Program-made: the position numbers and the translations under genes
Notes under the pieces: generated by a model
What the model was told of the DNA's origin: nothing
Database searches by the model: none
What the model saw: the letters and a program-made list of their open reading frames with translations, nothing else
In this document: in pieces, positions 35,779 through 43,769 of the stretch
Layout: every line of letters starts with the position of its first letter
How positions within the stretch are numbered: position 1 is the first letter of the stretch
Source: CAYSPT01 sp964432985
GTDB lineage: Bacteria > Muiribacteriota > CAYSPT01
NCBI GenBank assembly: GCA_964432985.1
Contig: CAYSPT010000025.1
Location: 4,925 to 68,924, forward strand
Length of the DNA stretch: 64,000 bases
Direction: 5' to 3'

Positions 35779-36120
35779 CTTTGCTATTGCTATTGGGTCG
35801 AAGCGTAGTAGGAATCGGTAAATAAAGAAAATATGCCTTTGCTATTGCTATTGGGTCGAAGCGNNNNNNNNNNNNNNNNNNNNNNNNNNNNNNNNNNNNN
35901 NNNNNNNNNNNNNNNNNNNNNNNNNNNNNNNNNNNNNNNNNNNNNNNNNNNNNNNNNNNNNNNTAGGAATCGGTAAATAAAGAAAATATGCCTTTGCTAT
36001 TGCTATTGGGTCGAAGCGCAGTAGGAATCGGTAAATAAAGAAAATATGCCTTTGCTATTGCTATTGGGTCGAAGCGCAGTAGGAATCGGTAAATAAAGAA
36101 AATATGCCTTTGCTATTGCT
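35779..36120. repeat. 58-bp tandem repeat array with internal assembly gap
   Basis: Unit starts at 35779, 35837, 35992, 36050 and 36108 (last copy partial, 13 bases); the spacing is exactly 58 where no gap intervenes. The true copy number is unknown because the gap at 35864-35963 falls inside. Copies are nearly identical, with a T/C change at the GCGTAG/GCGCAG position in the first. In RNA each unit can pair CUAUUGC with GCAGUAG (one G-U) into a 7-bp hairpin, and the variant keeps it by wobble. Each unit also contains ATG-CCT-TTG and an in-frame TAA after 16 codons. No unique spacers, so not CRISPR. Confidence 0.93.
35864..35963. other. Assembly gap (100 N) inside the 58-bp array
   Basis: Exactly 100 N, flanked on both sides by the same 58-bp unit out of phase, so the number of missing copies is undetermined. 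Confidence 0.99.
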
Positions 36121-36179
36121 TCTGCATCGGGAGTAGTATGAGTTGATAAACTAATGTAAGAAAGATAAGAGTGATAATT

Positions 36180-37682
36180 ATGGCCAACGTTGTATTTTCA
36201 TTTAAGGGAAAAAACTACCAGGTTCCCGGGTTACCGTACGAAGAAACGTTTACCGCTGTTATGCCGATTATTTTCGATGATGTTCCATCCCGGGAAGAAA
36301 TAGTGGAAATTCTCGACCAGGCGCCCGAGGGCACCCTGGTCAATCCCTGGTCCCTGCCGGTAATCAAGGGATTCAAAGATTATATTCCGACCACCTTCAA
36401 ACGGGTGACCCAGGACATGCCGCGGGACCAGTTCAGTGAGCTGTTCGATGTAGAGACCGACTGGATTCCGGAGTCGGAAAAGATACTGCTCCAGCTTCAG
36501 ACGGAGATAGAGGCCAAGGCCGCCACCATCGATGCCGCCCTCATCCACTACCGGCGGGAATTGGGGACCGTGGTCAACAAAGCCCACGTGGCCAACCGCC
36601 TGTACATGATCGGCTCTATTTATAAGCATCTGGTGGAACGGGAGTATCCTTTTTTGTTCGGAGAACTGCTGGACCACACAACCTGGGACAGGGCATTGAG
36701 CGACATGAAAATGATGTTCATCGATTTTATGAAAGAGGTGCCCCTGGGCGGTTCGAGACAGTACGAGCAGATCATCCGCAGGCCGGACGTGGAAGCGGAT
36801 GAAATCAAGGAGCGCTTCGGGTACCTGGAATGGCTCAAGGAAAAACTGGGGGACGATCTGCTGGGGGTGCTGCTGTACGGCTCGGCGGCCAGGACCGACG
36901 ATCCCGACCAATACAGCGATTTCGACAACTGGGTGAAGGTCAAGGACGTGCGCAGAGCTCACGCCATCCTCCGGGGGACCTGCCCGGAAGTAGTGGATAA
37001 CAAGGTGATTGAAGGATGCGGTGACATCGAAGGCGAAATCGAAGGCGCCAAGCACCTGGGAATCCACATCTTCCCCGACGATGACGATTACATTCTCAGG
37101 CACATCCGCTTTCTCCACGACCCGGAGGAGTTCCGGCTGCACACCAGGGTCCTGTACGGGGAGTTTCCATTCGTGATAGTAGCGCCCGACGAAATCATCG
37201 AGCGGGGAATCAGCCAGGCCTACATCAAGCTGAAAACCATAGCCGGATCGCTTAACTGGGCCTGGAATGCCCCCGAAAAGATCCTGGGCAAACCCAGCCT
37301 GTACGAGTTCATTGTCAAAAACCTGCGTTTCTTCATGCAGCACTCACTCAACGCCCTGGAAGGTCCTAAATTCAGAAACAAACAGCTTCTCAATGAACTG
37401 CTGGGCCAGCGGGGAATTTTCGTGCCCGACTACCGGCCCGACCTGGAGTATATCCGCAAATCTCTGGTCTACGCCATGCAGAGCGTGTTGGTCCTGCAAA
37501 AAGAGCTGGTTGAGGCCTGGAAACCGAAGCTGGACTTTCTGGTTGAGACCGAATCACGGCCGGCTTATGTGGAGGACGACACCTGGACCAAAACCATGGA
37601 TTACGCTCCCCCGCCCGCGGGCTTCTGGGTAGAAAACGAACCGGAGGTCTGTTCCGAAAAAGCCTGTCATTCAGCTGAATGA
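36180..37682 (+). CDS. Protein with pol-beta-type nucleotidyltransferase domain
   Basis: 500 residues. The middle carries the nucleotidyltransferase signature LLYGSAARTDD (G234-S235) followed by YSDFDNWV (D247, D249), the metal-binding pair. The usual third Asp on the next strand is not obvious (LGIHIFPDDDD). The N-terminal ~220 residues are mostly helical and unrecognised; the C-terminal part is helical (ISQAYIKLKTIAGSLNWAWN), which can be a HEPN-like bundle or a substrate lid, but I cannot name it. ATG 36180 is preferred over GTG 36171. It lies directly downstream of a strong promoter and the 58-bp repeats. It could modify RNA, a small molecule or a protein; the type III toxin-antitoxin-like layout is noted in the findings. 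It converges on a zinc-finger gene three bases away. Confidence 0.7.
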   Translation: MANVVFSFKGKNYQVPGLPYEETFTAVMPIIFDDVPSREEIVEILDQAPEGTLVNPWSLPVIKGFKDYIPTTFKRVTQDMPRDQFSELFDVETDWIPESEKILLQLQTEIEAKAATIDAALIHYRRELGTVVNKAHVANRLYMIGSIYKHLVEREYPFLFGELLDHTTWDRALSDMKMMFIDFMKEVPLGGSRQYEQIIRRPDVEADEIKERFGYLEWLKEKLGDDLLGVLLYGSAARTDDPDQYSDFDNWVKVKDVRRAHAILRGTCPEVVDNKVIEGCGDIEGEIEGAKHLGIHIFPDDDDYILRHIRFLHDPEEFRLHTRVLYGEFPFVIVAPDEIIERGISQAYIKLKTIAGSLNWAWNAPEKILGKPSLYEFIVKNLRFFMQHSLNALEGPKFRNKQLLNELLGQRGIFVPDYRPDLEYIRKSLVYAMQSVLVLQKELVEAWKPKLDFLVETESRPAYVEDDTWTKTMDYAPPPAGFWVENEPEVCSEKACHSAE

Positions 37683-37685
37683 CCG

Positions 37686-38042
37686 TCATTCGGTGGGACG
37701 ACTTTGGCCAATCCGGTCCAGTAGCTTGTCTCTGAGGTCCTGCAGGCCTGTTTTGTATTCTCGTTCCAGGGCATCCAGCCGGGAGCCGTGTTTTTCAACG
37801 GCAGCTCCAACCTTGTCGGTGACTTCGAAAAGATTTTTCATGATCTCAAGCAGATCGTCCAACAACCTGTTTATCCGCTCATTGTATTCGGCAAAATTCT
37901 TCTGGAGTTCGGATAGTTTGTCTTCACGCTTTTTGGAGCCGGCCCTTTTCCCATGAACGATGTACAAATGACCCCCGAGCCCCTGGGCATTGATTCTCTT
38001 CCCACACTCCGGGCAGTCGACCATCTTTGTAGTACGCGGCAT
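37686..38042 (-). CDS. Zinc-finger / coiled-coil protein
   Basis: 118 residues. The N-terminal 35 residues form a C2H2-like finger: DCPECGKRINAQGLGGHLYI then VHG, with Cys pairs and two His. The rest is one long charged coiled coil (LSELQKNFAEYNERINRLLD onward), probably a dimer. Small finger-plus-coil proteins of this kind occur in archaea and some bacteria as nucleic-acid-binding or regulatory factors (general knowledge, no specific family recognised). It converges on the nucleotidyltransferase gene with three bases between stops, so their 3' ends could be antisense to each other. Confidence 0.7.
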   Translation of the reverse strand: MPRTTKMVDCPECGKRINAQGLGGHLYIVHGKRAGSKKREDKLSELQKNFAEYNERINRLLDDLLEIMKNLFEVTDKVGAAVEKHGSRLDALEREYKTGLQDLRDKLLDRIGQSRPTE

Positions 38043-38230
38043 GTCAACACCTCTTAACGTGTGTTACTGTTGATCCATCGGCGATTTTATCCAACACTAG
38101 CCTGATTACTGTACAAAACCAACTGTTGTAGTGATGCATGGAATAAGCGAGTCAACACCAGTATAACATATGTTGATCAGTATTTAAAAGTGATGGTGCA
38201 TATTAGTTATCAAGAATGGTAACCGTTGGA

Positions 38231-39199
38231 TCAATAAGGACGGCGCTTCCTGATGGCTTCCAGGATCTCCCTGGAAAGCGGAAGCGTACGGTAGAGGATA
38301 CTGGCAATCTCCGGGATGGTCGGCTCTAGCCGGGGAATAGGAACGAACATGACATCCACTCCCACCGACCGGATAGCCTGATAGAGGATACCGGTGCGTT
38401 TCCGCAGCCTCAGCTTGCCGCGGTGCTGGTACCAGAGCGTGTTCTCCGGCGCCATGATGAAATACAGGAAGCTGTGCATGGGAAACAGGGAGGTCAAAGG
38501 CTCGAACAGAGTTTTGCTGACATTTTGCCTGACCTTTTCCTCCAGCCCCTTGATGGTGCCTTTAAGCCAGGCGTTGACGCTCAACTGCCCCTTGTTGTCA
38601 CGGGTGCTCACCTCGGAAATAACCAGGTTTTTGTCACCGTTGAAGTAGATGTAGGCAATACCGTCGATCTCCGTGTTTCTCAAACCATATTTTTCCTGCT
38701 TGTACTCTGAGCGGGGAGTGTCGTCTGTGGGCTTGGACAGGATGACGAAGTTGGTCCTTTTGTCGTGTTTCAGGATGTAGGAATCGTTGTAAGTAACAAC
38801 ATATCCTTTCTCCCGGTGACGGACTTTTTCCCTGATAACGCCGCTTCTGGTCACCCCGGGACAGGAGTCGCGCATCCGATCTATAAACGCTTCCAGTACC
38901 ACTGTCAGAAGCCGTTCACCGAGAATTCCCTGAAAATAGTAGATGAAATTATCGGTGATATCACCCATCCAGCGCAGCAGGTCATTGGCGCTGCACAGGG
39001 TGTAGCGGAATTCACCCCAGGAAGCTTCAGTCCGTATCCTGTTGTCTTCTCGGTGAATAGTAATGTCGGGTTTGAATACCCTGTCGACCACGTAGTAATC
39101 TTTGCCGCAGGCGTGATCGGAGTGGACAATGCAGTTCTCATCCTGGCAGAATTTCCGGGGGAAAAACTCTTCAAACGGATTCATATCTGACGGATTCAT
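38231..39199 (-). CDS. Unrecognised 322-residue protein
   Basis: No family is recognised and no transmembrane segment is seen. The N-terminus is a Cys/His-rich stretch (KFCQDENCIVHSDHACGKDY) that could bind a metal. The first ten codons contain a 15-base in-frame duplication (MNPSD-MNPFE). The body is a mix of helix and strand with basic patches (REKVRHREKGYVV; GKLRLRKRTG). No strong ribosome site is found; ATG 39199 and ATG 39184 are both possible. It lies 54 bases downstream of thyX on the same strand and may belong to that operon. Confidence 0.6.
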   Translation of the reverse strand: MNPSDMNPFEEFFPRKFCQDENCIVHSDHACGKDYYVVDRVFKPDITIHREDNRIRTEASWGEFRYTLCSANDLLRWMGDITDNFIYYFQGILGERLLTVVLEAFIDRMRDSCPGVTRSGVIREKVRHREKGYVVTYNDSYILKHDKRTNFVILSKPTDDTPRSEYKQEKYGLRNTEIDGIAYIYFNGDKNLVISEVSTRDNKGQLSVNAWLKGTIKGLEEKVRQNVSKTLFEPLTSLFPMHSFLYFIMAPENTLWYQHRGKLRLRKRTGILYQAIRSVGVDVMFVPIPRLEPTIPEIASILYRTLPLSREILEAIRKRRPY

Positions 39200-39253
39200 A
39201 TCCGCAGGATACCACCGCTTTTCCAGGACAACAACACATGCAAGGATACGCTA

Positions 39254-39889
39254 TCAAATATTAAACCGGGTGTAAATGTCTCCGAATATCCCGGGAGCGT
39301 GACCGTGTAATGTTTTCAGTATATCCATGGCGGCGGCACGGATTTCCCACTGGGCATGCCGGTCGCACCTCAGCTCCAGAAAATGGCGCCAGGAGCGGAA
39401 GTTCATGCCGACAATAATGGTGCTTTTCAAGGCGTTGGGAAGGATAAAGCGGGCGTCTTCCTTGCGGATCCCCATACTCATGAGATCGTGGTAACAGCTG
39501 CGGCACTCTTCCACCGCTTCGAAGTACCGCTGACGGGCTTCCGGCCTGTCCGCTATTTCAGGCGGGATCACATACGAGTGGCCGTCGGTCACCTTCACGT
39601 ACCGCTGGCTTTCCTGGGCATAGCTTGCCAGGCGATGACGGACCAGCTGGTGGGTGAAGGCGCGTGACCCCTTGATCCGGAAGGTGGCGATAGCGAACTC
39701 CAGGCAGGAATGATGACCTTTGTTTATCAGCTTCCTGATAAAAGAACGGCGAGGTTTGTCTCCCGGTTCCCTGGATTCGGACTGCCAGCAGTTGCGATAG
39801 GCAGTTTCTATTACTTCCTCAGCCTTCGGGGTAATGGAAAGCAATTCTACCTGCGGCTTCCATTCCCGGCTGTCCGATGGTCTGCTCAT
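39254..39889 (-). CDS. thyX: Flavin-dependent thymidylate synthase ThyX
   Basis: 211 residues. The ThyX signature RHR-x7-S is present (R84, H85, R86 ... S94 in VRHRLASYAQESQRY), with VELLSITP at the N-terminus and RSWRHFLELRCDRHAQWEI near the C-terminus. It methylates dUMP using methylene-folate and FADH2, without thyA. ATG 39889 has GAGAGGAG about ten bases upstream, so it is kept although it makes the gene overlap the dCMP deaminase gene by 71 bases and adds ~13 residues to the usual start. Together with the deaminase it forms a two-step route from dCMP to dTMP. Confidence 0.95.
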   Translation of the reverse strand: MSRPSDSREWKPQVELLSITPKAEEVIETAYRNCWQSESREPGDKPRRSFIRKLINKGHHSCLEFAIATFRIKGSRAFTHQLVRHRLASYAQESQRYVKVTDGHSYVIPPEIADRPEARQRYFEAVEECRSCYHDLMSMGIRKEDARFILPNALKSTIIVGMNFRSWRHFLELRCDRHAQWEIRAAAMDILKTLHGHAPGIFGDIYTRFNI

Positions 39890-40376
39890 CGACCAACAGG
39901 TCTCCTCTCAACTCCCGTCCCACAGGTTTCCCGGTGTAGACATCCAGCTTGATGCCCGCCGTCCTGAGAATGTTTTCGGCGAACTCATCCGGGTACCCTC
40001 CCCCGAACACCACCCGGGAGATTCCCACCGCGGCGATCAGGCGGGCGCAGATGGAGCACGGAAGATACGTGGTGTATATGTCGGATCCCTTGATAGACTG
40101 CCCCCCCAGGATGGCCACCTGTAAAATGGCGTTCATCTCGGCGTGCAGCCCCCGGCAGATTTCATGGCGCTCCCCCGAGGGAACACCCAGTGTTTCTCTC
40201 AAACAACCAGCCTTGTCGCAATGCTCGAATCCCGGAGGCGTACCGTTGTAGCTTCCGGAAATAATTCTTCTGTCTTTGACCACCACGGCGCCCACCTGGC
40301 GCCTCAGGCAAGTCGAGCGTTTCCGCATGATCTCGGCTACTTCCATGAAAACTTCGTCCCATTCCGGTCTTATCAT
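39819..40376 (-). CDS. Deoxycytidylate deaminase
   Basis: 185 residues of the cytidine/deoxycytidylate deaminase fold. The zinc site is H78-A-E80 (GLHAEMNAI) with C107 and C110 (LPCSICA). Additional Cys and His (C23, C53, C58, C74) around HCDKAGCLRE are typical of dCMP deaminases of the ComEB type. The enzyme converts dCMP to dUMP, the ThyX substrate. ATG 40376 is chosen because CGGAAG sits eight bases upstream; GTG 40385 would fall inside that site. Its last ~25 codons (GRELRGDLLVDEQTIGQ onward) overlap the thyX start in another frame and look like a late extension. Confidence 0.93.
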   Translation of the reverse strand: MIRPEWDEVFMEVAEIMRKRSTCLRRQVGAVVVKDRRIISGSYNGTPPGFEHCDKAGCLRETLGVPSGERHEICRGLHAEMNAILQVAILGGQSIKGSDIYTTYLPCSICARLIAAVGISRVVFGGGYPDEFAENILRTAGIKLDVYTGKPVGRELRGDLLVDEQTIGQPGMEAAGRIAFHYPEG

Positions 40377-40516
40377 CGTAAGCACTTCCGTTTCTCAGTT
40401 TTCTCTGTCCTTGCCTTCCAGATTCGCCATTGTACCGTAGATTATTTTTTATAAGAACAGACACTGGTTAAAGCCGGCCATTGTATAGACTTGCCACTGC
40501 CGCGTCAACAGGAAAG

Positions 40517-40708
40517 ATGAAAAACTTTAGCAGGATAAAGAAACGGGTAAAAGATGAGCTTCTTTATGCGCTCATTCATAGCCTTCAAAAACCGTGGACG
40601 TTCCCGGTGCACATGAAGAGGAGAAGCAGTTCTACAACAAGGGAGACGGTCATATATTGCTTTGCTTTAGTATCTTTAGGGGGATGCAGCCGGAGAATAA
40701 TAAAGTAG
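40517..40708 (+). CDS. Doubtful short ORF, possible gene remnant
   Basis: 63 codons starting MKNFSRIKKRVKDELLYALI. The basic N-terminus followed by a hydrophobic helix is reminiscent of the start of LpxL-type lipid A acyltransferases, but the rest is low-complexity and the frame stops early. AGGA lies just before the ATG. It could be the 5' remnant of a decayed gene or chance. Confidence 0.2.
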   Translation: MKNFSRIKKRVKDELLYALIHSLQKPWTFPVHMKRRSSSTTRETVIYCFALVSLGGCSRRIIK

Positions 40709-40786
40709 GTAGTTACCAATTGTAATACTATGAATATGTCTTTCTTTATATTACAACAAAAATGATTCCCTGATATTTTGCATAGA

Positions 40787-40917
40787 TAACATAAGTTATT
40801 TGTTTTATTATTTTTGAATCTGATTTACATACCATATCCAAACCAGCTATCTGTCACTAATTTGCATTACGCAAGGGAAATGAGGACTAGCAGCAGCGCT
40901 CGCCATAACTTATGTTA
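40787..40917. repeat. 13-bp inverted repeat separated by 105 bases
   Basis: TAACATAAGTTAT at 40787-40799 and its exact complement ATAACTTATGTTA at 40905-40917. Each arm is itself partly palindromic (TAAC...GTTA). No transposase is present, so a mobile origin is unsupported; two operator sites in opposite orientation are possible. Confidence 0.5.
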
Positions 40918-41031
40918 TGTTGTGTTATGACATGTCAACATTAGTTCAGTTTGAAAGTACAGTGATTTTTTGCTGCGCTTTCCAGGTTGACATATTGCTT
41001 TATGAAATTAATCTGACTGGAAAACTCAGTT

Positions 41032-41334
41032 TTAAGCGGAGTCTACAAAACTGCCCCCGTCTATTTCGCGGGAGCATATACTGAAACTTTTATCAAAGGT
41101 GATCTTGATAATGAGACGATTGAAGCAGTTCCCGTGGACGGTTTCCTTGTGATACCGAAACGGCGGCTCATCATCGCTGTAGCCCCGGATGAGATCGAAG
41201 CCGGGGTTGACTCGCATCTTCATGTCTTCACCACATCGGGAGCAGTTGATGTGCACCCAGAATCCGCTCTCTTTTCCAGATGAGCTTCCGAAAAGAGCGC
41301 CGGCGATCTTTCGCAGCCAATTACCCGCTGTCAT
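41032..41334 (-). CDS. Small unrecognised cysteine-containing protein
   Basis: 100 residues, the last gene of the pseudopilin/envelope operon, starting five bases after the barrel gene stop. It has a CSRCGEDMKMRVNPGFDLIR segment with a CxxC pair and further Cys in HGNCFNRL and SICSRE, so a small zinc ribbon is possible. The N-terminus (WLRKIAGALFGSSSG) is amphipathic. No ribosome site is obvious; translation may be coupled to the upstream stop. A longer frame to 41427 overlaps the barrel gene and is rejected. Confidence 0.55.
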   Translation of the reverse strand: MTAGNWLRKIAGALFGSSSGKESGFWVHINCSRCGEDMKMRVNPGFDLIRGYSDDEPPFRYHKETVHGNCFNRLIIKITFDKSFSICSREIDGGSFVDSA

Positions 41335-41339
41335 GACAG

Positions 41340-42032
41340 TTAGAAATACGTCCGGACAAAGAACTCGTTGCGATCGGAGCGCAAGCCGTTTCTGTTGTAC
41401 AGGCGGCTGTAATCGCCATTGTCCCACCTGATGAAACCGGCTGAAAAGGTATCATTGGGATGATAGACGATCCCGCTGCCAAACGCGTCACCGTCGTATC
41501 GAAGCGGAATGGAAAAGTCTTTGAGCTTTTCGTGAGTGTAATCGAACTGGAAGGTCCAGAAGAGACGTTCCGGTTCCTGCTTTCCCAGGTCGTAGGCGCC
41601 CAGGTTGGCCACCCCTCCGCGCTCTCCGCCGAAGTTATACCCCACGGTGATGAATCCCAGGAAATTGAGAGAAACAGTGTGCCAGTTCCTGTCCCCGGGA
41701 TTGTAGATAAACTCGAACATCCAGTGTGAAAGCTCCAGGTAGTAATCATCGGGTCTGAGCCTCGACATCTCGTCTGAAAAGAAACCAACGCCCACTGCCA
41801 GGCCGGTGTCGAACTCGGCTCCCAGGTAATATTCTATCTGCGTTTCTGAGCCGGCGGCAGTTTTGTAGGGCCGGGCGGAAATGTCCAGGGTGTATTCGGC
41901 CCGGGTCCAGAATGGCGGAGTGTGTTCCTCTTCTTCGACCTGATCTTCCTGAGCCCAGACGAGGTCGCCCGAATATGTCATCATGACACATGCTGCCAGC
42001 ATAACGAGCACCATTGTTTTACGATTATTCAT
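41340..42032 (-). CDS. Outer-membrane beta-barrel protein
   Basis: 230 residues. The signal peptide (MVLVMLAACVMMTYSGDLVWA, cleavage near AQE) is followed by a short acidic stretch, then repeated amphipathic strands with aromatic girdles (IEYYLGAEFDTGLAVGVGFF; HTVSLNFLGFITVGYNFGG) and a C-terminal FFVRTYF. This is the usual build of an 8-10-strand outer-membrane barrel. GAGGAG sits about eight bases before the ATG. It lies 38 bases after the TM/TPR-like gene in the pseudopilin operon, so it may serve that apparatus. Ligand unknown. Confidence 0.75.
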   Translation of the reverse strand: MNNRKTMVLVMLAACVMMTYSGDLVWAQEDQVEEEEHTPPFWTRAEYTLDISARPYKTAAGSETQIEYYLGAEFDTGLAVGVGFFSDEMSRLRPDDYYLELSHWMFEFIYNPGDRNWHTVSLNFLGFITVGYNFGGERGGVANLGAYDLGKQEPERLFWTFQFDYTHEKLKDFSIPLRYDGDAFGSGIVYHPNDTFSAGFIRWDNGDYSRLYNRNGLRSDRNEFFVRTYF

Positions 42033-42070
42033 TCCATTTCACTCCTCACCTAATTATTTCCACCATTCTT

Positions 42071-43012
42071 TCATTGGGCGGCTGCAGCCTTGACCGTATC
42101 AATCAGTTTGGAAAGTTCTTTTTCTCCCAGATCACGTCCGTATTTGTTTCTCAGCCTGACTTCGAACTGTTTCTTGTCCGATGCAGGGAGAGAGCGATAC
42201 TCGTTGACCAGATACTTCAGCTTTTCCCGGTTGTTTCGTTCGGCTTCTTCCATCATGGCAATTTCTTCGGCGTTGAAGTCTCCGGAATCCTTGACCACGG
42301 ACTCAACGGCAGACCTCACCTGGTGCTGTTTGTACTCGCACGCGGACCGCTCACCTTTCTTGCCGAGCCGATTGTATATTTTTGCCATCTCCCCGTAGAT
42401 AAAATCAAGCACGATATAGTTGTTCGATTCGGTTTTTTGAAGCGCACGCTGATAGTAGATCAGGGCGTTCTGGTAGTAGCCCGATTTGCTGAAATCCCAG
42501 GCTTCCACGATATCGGGATCGATCTCTTTGCCCTGTTCCACCATCTGCTGATACTCGAGACTCAACTTATCCAGGTCCATTCCGTCCTCGCCGCCGAGAG
42601 GAAACTCCCTGGGACTGTATTGTTTTTTCTTACCGCTGAAGGCCAGGTCCATCCAATCCGGCCCCCTGGATGCCACCTTTTTTTTGACCTTCATGTTACG
42701 AGGCGGTACAGCCCGGCGAAGCCCTTTGCGCTTTATCCACAGTGACCGCCAGGTAGAGCTGGGACGTTTCCGTTCCACCGTCTTTTCGATAGCAATATTA
42801 GTGGATGGTCTGTTTGTTTGACGGACACGATAAAGCTGCTTCAGGCCCCAACTGAGTAAAAGCAGAGCACAGAGACCCAGTACAAATTTCCACTGCATCC
42901 GTTTGAGGTAGGATTTGAAATCTCTCTCCTCTGCCCGGCGCGACCGGACAGACGACCGTAGTTTCATCTCCTCAGGACTCAGCTGTTTAAGATCGCTCCA
43001 CTTTCTGACCAT
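42071..43012 (-). CDS. Membrane-anchored TPR-like protein
   Basis: 313 residues. A short cytoplasmic basic N-terminus leads into one transmembrane helix (FVLGLCALLLLSWGL, ~43-58), then a basic linker and a helical region with TPR-like pairs (GYYQNALIYYQRALQK; IYGEMAKIYNRLGKKGERS) and a charged coiled coil. The topology suits a bitopic scaffold of a secretion or pilus machine. It starts four bases after the GspJ-like gene, so membership of the operon is firm; specific function is not recognised. Confidence 0.7.
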   Translation of the reverse strand: MVRKWSDLKQLSPEEMKLRSSVRSRRAEERDFKSYLKRMQWKFVLGLCALLLLSWGLKQLYRVRQTNRPSTNIAIEKTVERKRPSSTWRSLWIKRKGLRRAVPPRNMKVKKKVASRGPDWMDLAFSGKKKQYSPREFPLGGEDGMDLDKLSLEYQQMVEQGKEIDPDIVEAWDFSKSGYYQNALIYYQRALQKTESNNYIVLDFIYGEMAKIYNRLGKKGERSACEYKQHQVRSAVESVVKDSGDFNAEEIAMMEEAERNNREKLKYLVNEYRSLPASDKKQFEVRLRNKYGRDLGEKELSKLIDTVKAAAAQ

Positions 43013-43016
43013 ACCG

Positions 43017-43769
43017 TCAATACCTGCAATCCTCGTCTACCGAACAGAAGTACCCCATGTTGCGTTTCCAGGGATCGCTGGGATCGAGCAGGCGGTGTTC
43101 GAGCCGTTCGGGCTCTACATCGGCCGAATCAACCCGGTAGAGCGGGCCGAATTGCTCGGCGCGGTCCCGAAAGCGAGAGCGGAACGTGGCGGTCATGGAC
43201 AGCTTCTCGGTTTTAGCGGACGTAATTTGAACCTCTGCCAGGATCTTGACCCGCACTCCCACCGCTTCGTACTCGTGCCCCTCTTCAACCACTTCCAGCG
43301 AACCTCCGGTAATCACTTTGACCCCTTCGAAAGCAAAATCCGGGCTGATGTTCTCAAATCGGTCGCGTTTCTTCCGCTCCCCGTCGTCTGTGAGGATATA
43401 CCGGACGAGCTCTTTTTCTTCTTCATCATAACTGTACTCCACCTCGGAGGAATTGACCGCCTCCGCCGGATCGGCTATCTCGTTGAGGTCCGGTTTGTCG
43501 GTGAACCTGGTAAAGACCAGTTTGTGCGCCGTGATCTCCTTGAACTGGTGTGCGCCTTTTACATCGACAGAGAGGTTGAGAAAGAGAGACCGGATGCTGC
43601 GCTGGATGTTCTGCTCCGCTTCTTTTTCGGCATACAGCGAGATCTGCCCGAAAAAGATACGGTAGAGCACCGTGGCCAGAAACAAAGCGATCACCGCCAT
43701 GATAAGCATCTCCACGGCGGTCACACCCCGTTTACGTGACAGACAGTTTATTCCAAATCGTCCCGGCAT
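43017..43769 (-). CDS. GspJ-like prepilin
   Basis: 250 residues with a type IV prepilin leader: short basic peptide ending SRKRG, then VTAVEMLIMAVIALFLATVL with Gly at -1 and Glu at +5, as needed for prepilin peptidase. The globular part (QRSIRSLFLNLSVDVKGAHQ; GGSLEVVEEGHEYEAVGVRV) is larger than a major pilin and fits a minor pseudopilin of the GspJ/PilW kind. It overlaps the GspI/PilV-like gene by 22 bases. It would sit at the tip of a pseudopilus in the inner membrane/periplasm. Confidence 0.8.
   Translation of the reverse strand: MPGRFGINCLSRKRGVTAVEMLIMAVIALFLATVLYRIFFGQISLYAEKEAEQNIQRSIRSLFLNLSVDVKGAHQFKEITAHKLVFTRFTDKPDLNEIADPAEAVNSSEVEYSYDEEEKELVRYILTDDGERKKRDRFENISPDFAFEGVKVITGGSLEVVEEGHEYEAVGVRVKILAEVQITSAKTEKLSMTATFRSRFRDRAEQFGPLYRVDSADVEPERLEHRLLDPSDPWKRNMGYFCSVDEDCRY

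Larger units (their letters stand above)
40377..41031. other. 655-base A/T-rich region
   Basis: Markedly A/T-rich compared with the flanks. It holds one doubtful short + strand ORF (40517-40708) and a separated inverted repeat (40787-40799 and 40905-40917). Nothing else is supported. It lies after the pseudopilin operon and before the dCMP deaminase gene, both on the minus strand. Confidence 0.6.

Noticed and set aside
35779..36120. CRISPR array
   Set aside because: The 58-bp units abut with no unique spacers and no cas gene is nearby.
40787..40917. Insertion sequence or MITE
   Set aside because: Inverted repeats lack flanking target duplications and there is no transposase.
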